Assembly (NCBI GenBank): GCA_937951875.1 | Contig: CALGAN010000018.1 | Span: forward strand, 60,691 to 124,690 | Reading direction: 5' to 3' | From: an uncultured Alkalilimnicola sp. | Lineage (GTDB): Bacteria > Pseudomonadota > Gammaproteobacteria > Nitrococcales > AK92 | Length of the DNA stretch: 64,000 bases | In this document: positions 7,844 to 15,543 of the stretch, piece after piece | Layout of the letters: each line of letters opens with the position of its first letter | How positions within the stretch are numbered: the first letter of the stretch is position 1 | Notes under the pieces: model-generated | Seen by the model: the letters and a program-made list of their open reading frames with translations, nothing else | What the model was told of the DNA's origin: nothing | Databases searched by the model: none | Program-made: the position numbers and the translations under genes

Positions 7844-8986
7844 TCAGTCGCGGCTGCGCAGGGCGTCGCGGGCGGCGATCACGCGCGCGAGCGCGTCCTC
7901 GCGGCTGGCGCCGAAGGCGGTCAGGTGGCCCATCTTGCGGCCGGGCCGGGCTTCGGCCTTGCCGTACAGATGCAGCTTCACCCAGGGATCGCGCAGCGCC
8001 GCCGCCCAGTTCGGCTCGCCATCGGCCCAGACGTCGCCCAGCAGGTTGGCCATGGCCGCCGGCCGCAGCAGGGTGGTGTCACCCAGCGGTAGGCCGCAGA
8101 CGGCGCGCACCTGCTGCTCGAACTGGCTGGTGACGCAAGCATCGAAGCTGTAGTGGCCGGAGTTGTGCGGACGCGGCGCCAGCTCGTTGACCAGCAGCCG
8201 GCCGTCCTTGGTGACGAAGAACTCCACGCATAGCACGCCGACCACGTCCAGCGCCTCCAGCAGGCCGCGGGCGACTTCGACCGCCTCGCGGCTGAGCCGC
8301 TCACCGATCGGCGCATCGGGAATGGTGACGTCCAAGATGTGGTTGCGATGGCGGTTCTCCAGCACGCCGTAGTGGGCGAACTGCCCGTCCAGGCCGCGCG
8401 CCGCCACCACCGAAACCTCGCACTCGAAGTCGATGAAACCTTCCAGCACCGCCTCCACGCCGCCGATCGCCTGCCAGGCGGCATCGGCGTCGGCCGGCTG
8501 GCGGATCACCGCCTGGCCCTTGCCGTCGTAGCCGAAGCCGGCGGTCTTGAGCACGCTCGGCGTGCCGATCTCGGCCAGCGCCTGCGTCAGCTCCTCGCGC
8601 GAGCGCACGGCGCGGAACGGCGCGCAGGGGAAGCCGTGGCTGGCGAGGAAGGTCTTCTCGCGCAGCCGGTTCTGGGTGGTGTGCAGCACCTGGCCGCTGG
8701 GGCGCACCGGTACGTAGCGGGCGGCGCACTCGGAGGCGCTGGAGGGCACGTTCTCGAATTCGAAGCTGATCACGTCCACCCGCCGCGCGAACTCGGCCAG
8801 GGCGTCGAGATCCTCATAGGAGGCGTTCACCTCCAGATCGGCCACCTGGCCGGTGGGCGTTTCCCGATCGGGCGAGAACGTGTGCACCCGATAGCCCATG
8901 CGACGGGCGGCGATGGCGAACATGCGACCGAGCTGGCCGCTGCCGAGGATGCCGAGAGTGGCGCCAGGAAGGATGGGCTTGCTCAA
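7844..8986 (-). CDS. purK: N5-carboxyaminoimidazole ribonucleotide synthase PurK
   Basis: This 380-residue ATP-grasp enzyme of purine synthesis converts AIR, bicarbonate and ATP to N5-CAIR. The N-terminal nucleotide-binding segment is LGILGSGQLGRM. The ATP-grasp core includes LKTAGFGYDGKGQ and the metal/ATP residues in VCVEFFVTKDGRLLVNELAPRPHNSGH. The start is a TTG at 8984-8986 that overlaps the purE stop (TTGA), with GGAGGACAG about 10 bases upstream. No in-frame ATG precedes the conserved N-terminus. The overlap indicates translational coupling to purE, whose product uses N5-CAIR directly. Confidence 0.93.
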   Translation of the reverse strand: MSKPILPGATLGILGSGQLGRMFAIAARRMGYRVHTFSPDRETPTGQVADLEVNASYEDLDALAEFARRVDVISFEFENVPSSASECAARYVPVRPSGQVLHTTQNRLREKTFLASHGFPCAPFRAVRSREELTQALAEIGTPSVLKTAGFGYDGKGQAVIRQPADADAAWQAIGGVEAVLEGFIDFECEVSVVAARGLDGQFAHYGVLENRHRNHILDVTIPDAPIGERLSREAVEVARGLLEALDVVGVLCVEFFVTKDGRLLVNELAPRPHNSGHYSFDACVTSQFEQQVRAVCGLPLGDTTLLRPAAMANLLGDVWADGEPNWAAALRDPWVKLHLYGKAEARPGRKMGHLTAFGASREDALARVIAARDALRSRD

Positions 8987-9471
8987 GTGAGACTGTCCTC
9001 CAGCACGCGCTGGGTCTGAGTGGCACGGAACCGATGCAGCTTGGCCCGCAGCTCGGGCCGGGAATTGGCGAGGATGGCGCAGGCGAGCAGCGCGGCGTTC
9101 TTGGCGCCGGCCTTGCCGATCGCCAGGGTGCCGACCGGAATGCCGCCGGGCATCTGCACGATCGACAGCAGCGAGTCCAGCCCCTTGAGCGCCTGGCTCT
9201 GCACCGGCACTCCCAGCACCGGCAACACGGTCTGCGCCGCCACCATGCCGGGTAGGTGCGCCGCGCCGCCGGCGCCGGCGATGATCACCTCCAGCCCGCG
9301 GCCCTCCGCCTCTTTGGCGTACTGACTGAGCAGATCCGGCGTGCGGTGGGCGGAGACGATGCGGCACTCGTGGGGAACGCCGAATTCCTCCAGGACCAGT
9401 GCGGCCTCCCGCATGGTGTCCCAGTCCGACTTGCTGCCCATGATCACACCGACCAGCGGCTGCTGCGCCAT
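8983..9471 (-). CDS. purE: N5-carboxyaminoimidazole ribonucleotide mutase PurE
   Basis: This 162-residue class I PurE rearranges N5-CAIR to CAIR. It shows MGSKSDWDTM near the N-terminus (substrate phosphate loop), SAHRTPDL with the catalytic histidine, GAGGAAHLPGM, and the C-terminal GTLAIGKAGAKNAALLA segment. Length is typical. It is the first gene of a purEK operon, and its TGA overlaps the TTG start of purK. An AT-rich stretch upstream holds a possible promoter, but I see no recognisable PurR operator. Confidence 0.95.
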   Translation of the reverse strand: MAQQPLVGVIMGSKSDWDTMREAALVLEEFGVPHECRIVSAHRTPDLLSQYAKEAEGRGLEVIIAGAGGAAHLPGMVAAQTVLPVLGVPVQSQALKGLDSLLSIVQMPGGIPVGTLAIGKAGAKNAALLACAILANSRPELRAKLHRFRATQTQRVLEDSLT

Positions 9472-9498
9472 AAGCCCCTCCGGCTTGAAAAACCCGCG

Positions 9499-9525
9499 AT
9501 TTTATCAGCTTGTTTCCGGATTGCA
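9499..9525 (-). promoter_or_regulatory. Possible promoter of purEK
   Basis: On the minus strand, TGATAAAAT (an extended -10 with TAAAAT) lies about 28 bases upstream of purE. TGCAAT sits 15 bases further upstream as a weak -35. The short spacer lowers confidence. The AT-rich patch stands out in a GC-rich neighbourhood. Confidence 0.35.
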
Positions 9526-9535
9526 CCCGTCTGCG

Positions 9536-10366
9536 TCACACCAAACCATGGCGTTCGGCGAACGCCAGGAAGTCGTGCAAGAACGCCTCCAGCGCCTCGA
9601 GCTGGGGCGCGTGCCCGGCTTCCGGATAGAGCGCCAGCTCCGAGCCGGCGATGTGACGGTGCACGTACTCGGCCACGCCCGGCCCGTAGTAGGCGCTCTT
9701 GCCGCCGTAGGCCAGGAAGGTGGGCACCCGGATGGTGGGCAGCACGTCACGGTAGTCCTGCCGGGCGAAGCTATCCCAGGCGGCGATCCACGGCCCTGGA
9801 TCCATGCGCAGCAGGCGCTGGCGACGCGCCTCCAGGAACTCCGGCGGATAGGCCGGCCCGCCTTGCACCGCCTGCCGGCTCAGCGCCACCAGGCGGACGA
9901 CGCCGTCGGCGAAGCCTGCCCTCAGCTCGTTCAGATAGCGTTCGTTGTCGGCGGCGGTGAAACGCCCCCACAGCCCCAGCGACCAGCCGTCGTCGGTCAG
10001 CAGCTTCGGGGTCTGGTCGACCAGACACAGGCCGCCCAGCCGGCCGTCGCCGAACTGGCGCAGGTATTCCCAGGCCACCGCCGCCCCCCAGGAGTGGCCC
10101 AGTAGCAGCGGCCGCTCCAGGCCGAGCGCGTCGAGCATGTTGGCGACGTCGCGGCCGACCCGCGCCATGGTCGGGCTGCCGCCCTGGTAGGGACGGGCCT
10201 CCCAGCCGTAACAGGTGAACCGATGCTTGAGGCGCTCCACCACCGGGCGCCAGTCCTGGAAATGACCGGTCCAGCCGTGGAGAATCACCAGGGCCGGCCC
10301 CTGGCCTTTGACGTGTACGGGAATGCGCGTGCCGTCGTCGGCGTCGAAGTACTGGCGGCTGGACAT
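9536..10366 (-). CDS. Alpha/beta-fold hydrolase
   Basis: This 276-residue cytoplasmic alpha/beta hydrolase of the haloperoxidase/esterase type has an oxyanion loop HGWTGHFQDW (about residues 30-39), a nucleophile elbow GHSWGA with S92, and a catalytic histidine in AGHAPQ (H252). The acid residue is probably near residues 214-225, but I cannot fix it. Several family members are esterases, haloalkane dehalogenases or C-C hydrolases; tryptophan at the elbow does not decide among them. It stands alone upstream of purE in the same direction, with a 64-base gap. Substrate unknown. Confidence 0.8.
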   Translation of the reverse strand: MSSRQYFDADDGTRIPVHVKGQGPALVILHGWTGHFQDWRPVVERLKHRFTCYGWEARPYQGGSPTMARVGRDVANMLDALGLERPLLLGHSWGAAVAWEYLRQFGDGRLGGLCLVDQTPKLLTDDGWSLGLWGRFTAADNERYLNELRAGFADGVVRLVALSRQAVQGGPAYPPEFLEARRQRLLRMDPGPWIAAWDSFARQDYRDVLPTIRVPTFLAYGGKSAYYGPGVAEYVHRHIAGSELALYPEAGHAPQLEALEAFLHDFLAFAERHGLV

Positions 10367-10456
10367 GAGTCGATGATCGGCAATGACGGATGCCGGTCAA
10401 TCTAGCACAGGCCCGCGCCGGGCAAGCGCGGATTCCCCCTCTACGGAGCTAGCCCG

Positions 10457-10654
10457 ATGGTCGATCTCGGCCTTGAGGCCCTGGAACGGAAGATCGCTCA
10501 GGAGGAAGCCACGCTGTCGCGGCTGACCGAGGCACTGCGCGAACAGCGGGAGCGCATCGCTCTGCTGCGACGAGAGCTGGAGCAGTTGCGCGAAGCGCTG
10601 GCGGTCGACGGGGCGGCGCCGGCCCGAAGCCAGGATCCGCAGCCGCTCGAGTGA
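10457..10654 (+). CDS. SlyX-like coiled-coil protein
   Basis: This 65-residue protein is almost entirely one charged helix (LEALERKIAQEEATLSRLTE onward), followed by a short disordered tail. Length, heptad spacing and position-specific pattern resemble SlyX, a widespread small coiled-coil protein of unknown function. The similarity is to a low-complexity coiled coil, so the name is not certain. The ATG is preceded by GGAG at suitable spacing. It is a single small gene between the divergent alpha/beta-hydrolase gene and the next small gene. Confidence 0.55.
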   Translation: MVDLGLEALERKIAQEEATLSRLTEALREQRERIALLRRELEQLREALAVDGAAPARSQDPQPLE

Positions 10655-10681
10655 GGCCAGACTAGACTCAGGAAATTACGG

Positions 10682-10687
10682 TATAAT
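10682..10687 (+). promoter_or_regulatory. Consensus -10 element (TATAAT)
   Basis: A perfect TATAAT lies 33 bases before the ATG at 10721, within a short AT-rich island. No good -35 is visible at 16-18 bases upstream (AGACTA is the best match), so it may depend on an activator or an alternative element. It would give a leader of roughly 25-30 bases. Confidence 0.5.
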
Positions 10688-10720
10688 TTTTTGATAGCCA
10701 ACGCGCCGGAACATACCGCG

Positions 10721-10954
10721 ATGGACATCAACAGCGCCTTCAACAGCGGCCTGCAGGCATTGCACCGCGCCGAGGCGGGCCTCAAGCGCAACGCCGATGC
10801 GATCGCCCGCCACAGCGGCCGGATCGAGGGCAGCGAAGACATCCACACCGCGCTGATCGAGGCCAAGCAGTGGAAGCTGCAAGGGCAGATCGCGCGGGAA
10901 GTGGTGACCGCCGCCGACGAAACGATAGGTACGCTCATCAACACCCGGGCCTGA
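10721..10954 (+). CDS. Small conserved-looking protein with a rod-like N-terminal helix
   Basis: This 77-residue protein begins MDINSAFNSGLQALHRAEAGL and ends with EVVTAADETIGTLINTRA. Both end helices recall the terminal amphipathic helices of flagellar rod/hook proteins (short start motif, helix, and a C-terminal helix that packs against it), but the protein is far too short to be one. I do not assign a function. The ATG is preferred over a TTG 10 codons upstream, which lies almost on top of the TATAAT element and could not be in a normal leader. No flagellar genes are nearby. Confidence 0.6.
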   Translation: MDINSAFNSGLQALHRAEAGLKRNADAIARHSGRIEGSEDIHTALIEAKQWKLQGQIAREVVTAADETIGTLINTRA

Positions 10955-11072
10955 CCCCCGCTTCCTTGCGCCGCGGCCGAGTCTGTGCGGGCGGCCGCCC
11001 TCCTGTCGCGAACCTCGGGCCTGCCCAGGCCCCGACTTCCCGCCTTCCCTTCGACCGCCGAGCGTTCCAGCC

Positions 11073-12023
11073 ATGCACGCGGTATTCAACCTCGCCTTGC
11101 CGTTGTTCGCCCTCATCTTCACGGGTTACGGCGCCGGCCGCTGGGGCCGGCTCGGCGCCACCGCCATCGGCGGACTCACCCACTTCGTGTTCTACTTCGC
11201 CCTGCCGGCGCTGCTGATCACCAAGATCAGCGAGGCGCCACTGCAGGCCCTGTTCGACCCTCGGCTGCTGCTGTCCTACTACGGCGCGGGGCTGACGCTA
11301 TACGCCATCACCTACGGCCTGGGGCGGCTGCTGTTTCCGGCGCGGCCGGCGATCTACGCGCTGCGCAGCCTGGCGGTGACCTTCTCCAACGTCGGCTTCG
11401 TCGGCCTGCCGCTGGTCATCCTGGCCTTCGGCGAGGCGGCGACGCCGCCGGCGGTGATGGTGCTGGTGCTGGACGGGGCGATCATGATCGGCCTGACCGT
11501 GGCCATCATCGAAGGCGACCTGGGCGACAATAGCAGCCGCCGCGCCGCGCTCGTGGCCGCGGTCGGCGGCATGTTCCGCAACCCGCTGATCGTCGCCAGC
11601 CTGATCGGCATCGCCATGGCGCTGCTCGGCATCAAGCTGCCCGCGCCGCTGGCGACCTACGGCAACGTGCTGGGCGCCGCCGCCGCGCCCTGCGCGCTGT
11701 TCGCTCTCGGCGCCACCCTGGTGCGGCGCCCGCCGGCGGCCGAGCTGCGCCACGGCCGCGCGGACACGGCGCTGATCTGCCTGCTCAAGCTGGTGGTGCA
11801 CCCGGCGCTGGTGTGGCTGCTGGCGAGCCAGCTGTTCGCGCTGCCGCCGCTGTGGACAGCGGTGCTGGTGGTGGAAGCGGCGCTGCCGGTGGCGGCCAAC
11901 GTCTACCTGCTGTCGGAGCGCTACCGGCTGTATACCGCCGAGGCCTCCACGGCGGTGCTGGCCTCGACCGTGCTGGCGCTGTTCACCGTATCGGTGGTGC
12001 TATCGCACTACTACCCGGGCTGA
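11073..12023 (+). CDS. AEC-family (auxin efflux carrier-like) transporter
   Basis: This 316-residue membrane protein has about ten hydrophobic helices and the AEC family pattern. The first helix is NLALPLFALIFTGYGAG. SNVGFVGLPLVILAFGEAA is the characteristic discontinuous helix in the N-terminal half, and the C-terminal half repeats it with VVEAALPVAANVYLLSERY. AEC carriers move small organic anions or auxin-like acids; MdcF (malonate) and MleP (malate) are relatives. No metabolic neighbour suggests a substrate. It is convergent with phaC, sharing a terminator that covers both stop codons. Confidence 0.85.
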   Translation: MHAVFNLALPLFALIFTGYGAGRWGRLGATAIGGLTHFVFYFALPALLITKISEAPLQALFDPRLLLSYYGAGLTLYAITYGLGRLLFPARPAIYALRSLAVTFSNVGFVGLPLVILAFGEAATPPAVMVLVLDGAIMIGLTVAIIEGDLGDNSSRRAALVAAVGGMFRNPLIVASLIGIAMALLGIKLPAPLATYGNVLGAAAAPCALFALGATLVRRPPAAELRHGRADTALICLLKLVVHPALVWLLASQLFALPPLWTAVLVVEAALPVAANVYLLSERYRLYTAEASTAVLASTVLALFTVSVVLSHYYPG

Positions 12024-12072
12024 GGCTCGGAAAAGACGCGCCCCGTTCCTCGGGAACGGGGCGCAGCCTCAG
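12020..12072. terminator. Bidirectional terminator embracing both stop codons
   Basis: The inner stem GCGCCCCGTTCC (12038-12049) pairs perfectly with 12053-12064 around a 3-base loop. An outer stem CTGAGGCT (12020-12027) pairs with AGCCTCAG (12065-12072). The outer arms contain the TGA of the AEC gene and the stop of the convergent phaC. AAAA on the left gives a U-tract for phaC; the right side lacks T's. Confidence 0.7.
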
Positions 12073-13862
12073 ATGCGCTCTTTGACGTAGGAGCCAGGCG
12101 CGTCCTCGATCGGCGTGAGCCCGCCGGCGCCCGGCTGGCGCGCCTCGACCTTGGGGCCGGACTTGTGCGCCAGCCACTTCACCCAATCGAGCCACCAAGA
12201 GCCCTCGTGCTGCGTGGCGCCGGCCAGCCAGTCGTCAGCGCTCTCCGGCAGCTTGGGGTTGGTCCAGTAGCCGTATTTGTTGGCCGACGGCGGGTTGACG
12301 ATGCCGGCGATGTGGCCGGAGCCGCCCAGCACGAACTTGACCGGACCGGAGTGCAGGTGCACGCCCTTGTAGGTGGTCTTCCAGGGCGCGATGTGGTCGT
12401 CGACGCAGGAGACGAAGTAGACCGGCACGGTGACCTTGGAGAGGTCGATCTTCTCCCCGGCCAGCTCGATGCCGCCCGGCTCGCGCAGCAGGTTGCGCTG
12501 ATACATGTTGCGCAGGTAGAAACTGTGCATCTTCGCCGGCAGGTTGGTGGAATCGGAGTTCCAGTACAGCAGGTCGAAGGGGAACGGATCGTTGCCCTGC
12601 AGGTAGTTGTTGACGAAGAACGACCAGATCAGGTCGTTGGCGCGGAACATGTTGAAGGTCAGCGCCATATTGCGCCCGGACAGATAGCCCTTCTCCTTCA
12701 TGCGCTTCTCCAGCGCCGCCACCTGGGCGTCGTCGATGAACACCTCCACCTCGCCGGTGTGGGAGAAGTCCAGCAACGAAGCGAAATAGGTGGCGCTCTT
12801 GACCCGGTCGTCGCCCTTGGCGGCCAGGTACGCCAAGGTGGTGCCCTGCAGCGTGCCGCCGAGGCAGTAGCCGGTGAGATTGACCTCGCGCTCGCCGGTG
12901 GCCTGCTCGATGACCTCCAGAGCCTTGACCGGCCCGTCGAGCATATAGTCATCGAAGCCCTTGTCGGCGTGCGCCTCGGTCGGGTTCTTCCAGGAAATCA
13001 CGAACACCGTGAATCCTTGATCGACCAAGTATTTGACCAGGGAATTCTTCGGCGTCAGATCGAGAATGTAGTACTTGTTGATCCACGGCGGAATGATCAG
13101 CAGCGGCCGCTTGTACACCTTCTCCGTGGTGGGGGCGTACTGGATCAACTGCATCATGTCATTCTGATAAATTACCTTGCCCGGCGTGATGGCGAGGTTG
13201 CGCCCCACTTCGAAGGCGTTCATGTCGCTCATCTTGATCGCCAGCATGCCCTTGCCGCGCGCCAGATCGTCGAGCAGGTTGTTGAGGCCGCGCAGCAGGT
13301 TCTGGCCACGGGTCTCGATGGTGGTGCGCAGCACCTCCGGGTTGGTCATGACGAAATTGGTCGGCGCGATGGCGTCGACGAAAGCGCGGGTGTAGAACTC
13401 GATCTGCTTGGTGGTCTTGCGGTCCAGGCCCTCGGCCTTGCTCACCAGGGAATGGAGATAGTCGGCGGTGAGCAGATAGGACTGCTTGATGAAGTCGAAG
13501 ATCGGGTTGCGCTCCCAGTCCTCATGCTTGAAGCGCTTGTCGGTCTTCTTCGGCTCGATCACCGGCCGCACCGGCACGCCGAACATGCGCAGGGTGGCGT
13601 TGTGGACCAGGGTCATGTAGTCCTTCCAGAACGCCATCTGCGCCTCGAACAGCGCGGCGGGGTTGGCCATCAGACGCGCGGTGAACTGCTGGAACAGCCT
13701 GCTCATGTGCAGCGCGTCGTCCAGCGTGATCACCTGGGCCGACTGCTCCCGCGCTAGGAAGTCGCGTACCAGCTGCTGACTCTTTTCGGCAATGGAAGCC
13801 AGAATTTTCGACAGCTCGGCGGGATCGACCGCTTTATTTTGAGTGGCGGTGCTTTCGGCCAT
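12069..13862 (-). CDS. phaC: Class I poly(3-hydroxyalkanoate) synthase
   Basis: This 597-residue PhaC polymerises (R)-3-hydroxyacyl-CoA at the PHA granule. The N-terminal domain carries the family phrase APTNFVMTNPEVL. The lipase-like box is GYCLGGT with nucleophile C333. The catalytic Asp is in CVDDHIAPW (D489), and the general base H517 lies in GGSGHIAG, followed by NPPSANKYGYW. Length and the absence of a PhaE partner fit class I. It is monocistronic here: no phaA, phaB or phasin gene adjoins. The upstream gap has a TGC-rich element that could bind a PhaR-type regulator. It is the second synthase gene in the window, so the two may differ in monomer preference. Confidence 0.95.
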   Translation of the reverse strand: MAESTATQNKAVDPAELSKILASIAEKSQQLVRDFLAREQSAQVITLDDALHMSRLFQQFTARLMANPAALFEAQMAFWKDYMTLVHNATLRMFGVPVRPVIEPKKTDKRFKHEDWERNPIFDFIKQSYLLTADYLHSLVSKAEGLDRKTTKQIEFYTRAFVDAIAPTNFVMTNPEVLRTTIETRGQNLLRGLNNLLDDLARGKGMLAIKMSDMNAFEVGRNLAITPGKVIYQNDMMQLIQYAPTTEKVYKRPLLIIPPWINKYYILDLTPKNSLVKYLVDQGFTVFVISWKNPTEAHADKGFDDYMLDGPVKALEVIEQATGEREVNLTGYCLGGTLQGTTLAYLAAKGDDRVKSATYFASLLDFSHTGEVEVFIDDAQVAALEKRMKEKGYLSGRNMALTFNMFRANDLIWSFFVNNYLQGNDPFPFDLLYWNSDSTNLPAKMHSFYLRNMYQRNLLREPGGIELAGEKIDLSKVTVPVYFVSCVDDHIAPWKTTYKGVHLHSGPVKFVLGGSGHIAGIVNPPSANKYGYWTNPKLPESADDWLAGATQHEGSWWLDWVKWLAHKSGPKVEARQPGAGGLTPIEDAPGSYVKERI

Positions 13863-13955
13863 TACGGAATCCTCGTGCAGGGGCGGGGTCGTTCGACCCT
13901 CGACGGTCTAGCGCCGTCTTTACCGGGTTATTGTTCGGTGTATAAGCAACGATAT

Positions 13956-13976
13956 TTGCATATTACTGCATTGCAA
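13956..13976. promoter_or_regulatory. TGC-rich element upstream of phaC
   Basis: Arms TTGCA and TGCAA flank a central CTGCA in an AT-rich patch between divergent phaC and rsmJ. Repressors of the PhaR family recognise TGC-rich sequences upstream of PHA genes in other bacteria. The match here is by pattern only. No PhaR gene is in the window. Confidence 0.35.
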
Positions 13977-13998
13977 CATAACAGCTCAAGGAAGCTCT

Positions 13999-14763
13999 GT
14001 GACCACCTCCCCTGAAGCCATTCTCGGCGTGATCGCCGCGCAGCCGGCTCTGCAAGCACAAGCCGCCCAGCTCGCCGAGCGACTGCAACTGCCGTGCCTC
14101 GACGCTGTGACGGAGGGGCTGGTGCTACGGCTCGGGGAGGAAGGGTTGGAGCTGCTCGATGCCCGGCCCGGCGCGCCGGGCGCGGTCCGCGTCGATTTCG
14201 CCCGGCTCGGCCATCGCACCGGCTCGATCCGTAGCGAAGCGGTGGCGCGGGCGGTGGGATTGCGCGGCGGCGAGCCGTTGACGGTGCTGGACGCCACCGC
14301 CGGCCTGGGGCGCGACGCCTTCGTGCTGGCCAGCCTCGGCGCGCAAGTGCGGATGGTGGAGCGCTCGCCGGTGGTCGCCGCGCTGCTCGCCGACGGGCTG
14401 GCGCGCGCGGCCCGCCAGCCCGAGCTGGCGGCAGCCGCCGCCCGCCTCCGCCTGGAACGCGCCGACGCCCGCGCGCTGCTGGCGGCGCTGGAGGACTCGC
14501 AGCGGCCGGACGTGGTGTACCTGGACCCGATGTACCCGGAGGACGGTACCAAGGGTCAGGTGAAGAAGGAGATGCAGCTGCTGCGGCGCCTGCTCGGGCC
14601 GGACGAGGATATCGGGGCACTGTTCGAAGCGGCGCTGGCCGCCGCCCGGCGCCGGGTGGTGATCAAGCGCCCGCGGCGCGCGCCCGCTCTGCCCGGCCTG
14701 CGCCCGAGCCACAGCCTGGAAGGCCGCAGCACGCGCTTCGACGTGTACGTCAAGCCGCGCTAG
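13999..14763 (+). CDS. rsmJ: 16S rRNA (guanine(1516)-N(2))-methyltransferase RsmJ
   Basis: This 254-residue SAM-dependent methyltransferase modifies G1516 of 16S rRNA. Motif I is LDATAGLGRDAFVLASLGA, then VRMVERSPVVAALL for the cofactor ribose, and the catalytic motif is DVVYLDPMYPE with the following KKEMQLLR segment. The C-terminal KRPRRAP region also fits RsmJ. The GTG start at 13999 has AGGA 7 bases upstream. Its stop TAG overlaps the stop of the convergent gene at 14760 in a CTAG palindrome. Confidence 0.92.
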   Translation: MTTSPEAILGVIAAQPALQAQAAQLAERLQLPCLDAVTEGLVLRLGEEGLELLDARPGAPGAVRVDFARLGHRTGSIRSEAVARAVGLRGGEPLTVLDATAGLGRDAFVLASLGAQVRMVERSPVVAALLADGLARAARQPELAAAAARLRLERADARALLAALEDSQRPDVVYLDPMYPEDGTKGQVKKEMQLLRRLLGPDEDIGALFEAALAAARRRVVIKRPRRAPALPGLRPSHSLEGRSTRFDVYVKPR

Positions 14764-15482
14764 CCGCTGGGCTGGCGCGAGCCGGCGGCCTCATCGGCCC
14801 GCTGCGTCGCGCCACCGCCCCGGCGAAACCGCTCGCGCGCCTCCTCGCTCAGGGTCGCCGGCTCCCCGGCCCGATCGAACGATCCAGCAGGCTGGGGCGA
14901 GACCCGCTGCACCTCGGCATACCAGTCGTACAGTGGCTCCAACCGCTGCGCCGCTTGCGGATGCTGGTCCTCCACCTGCGCCGGCTGCAGGCCGATCAGC
15001 TCCCAGACCACCTTCCAATCGCCGTCCTCGACGAACAGCACCACCGGCCGCACGTCGGCTCCCTCGGCATCGAACGCCACCCGCACCAGCGCGAAGTCAT
15101 CGGCCTGGCGCCCGTTCAGTACCTTGAACGGCCGCTGGCCGCCGATCTGCCCGGCCCACAGCGCCAAGCGCTCGCGCAGCTGCTGTTCGCTGATCGACAG
15201 GGGCCGGCGCGCGATCATGGCCGCGGCCTGATCGAGCTGCCCGCCCTGCACCGCCTCGAAGAAGCGCTGCAGCTGCTGCTCGGGCGTAACGCTCGGCCGC
15301 CGCGCGGTCACGGTGGGCGGCGCCCGGTAGACCTGCTCCTGGCCGGCCCAGTCGGGACGGCCTTGCGTGTAGATGACGAAGTCGGAACGAGCCGGAGGCC
15401 CGGCGATCGCCGCCAGCGGGAACCCGACCACCGCGACCAGAACACCCACCGCCATTGCGCTTGTCGTCGACATGGCACGCAC
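14760..15482 (-). CDS. Exported protein of unknown function (NTF2-like segment)
   Basis: This 240-residue protein has an N-terminal export signal (AVGVLVAVVGFPLAAIAG). Residues about 65-175 (LQRFFEAVQGGQLDQAAAM ... VRVAFDAEGADVRPVVLFVE, DGDWKVVWELIG) have the helix-then-curved-sheet pattern of NTF2-like domains that carry a lipoprotein-type DUF4878 fold. That reading is inferred from pattern alone. The tail is rich in Arg, Glu and Gly and looks disordered. The GTG start at 15482 is chosen because GGAGAG sits 7 bases upstream; an ATG three codons later is too far from it. It overlaps the rsmJ stop by 4 bases tail to tail. No function is assigned. Confidence 0.65.
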   Translation of the reverse strand: MRAMSTTSAMAVGVLVAVVGFPLAAIAGPPARSDFVIYTQGRPDWAGQEQVYRAPPTVTARRPSVTPEQQLQRFFEAVQGGQLDQAAAMIARRPLSISEQQLRERLALWAGQIGGQRPFKVLNGRQADDFALVRVAFDAEGADVRPVVLFVEDGDWKVVWELIGLQPAQVEDQHPQAAQRLEPLYDWYAEVQRVSPQPAGSFDRAGEPATLSEEARERFRRGGGATQRADEAAGSRQPSG

Positions 15483-15543
15483 CTGTTGGCTCTCCGGGCT
15501 GTAAGGTGGTCCCCGCGGCGTGGATTTCCAACGCCGGCGCCGC

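Noticed and set aside
12165..13757. 530-residue open frame antisense to phaC
   Set aside because: Shadow frame with no family sequence; phaC has a complete catalytic triad.
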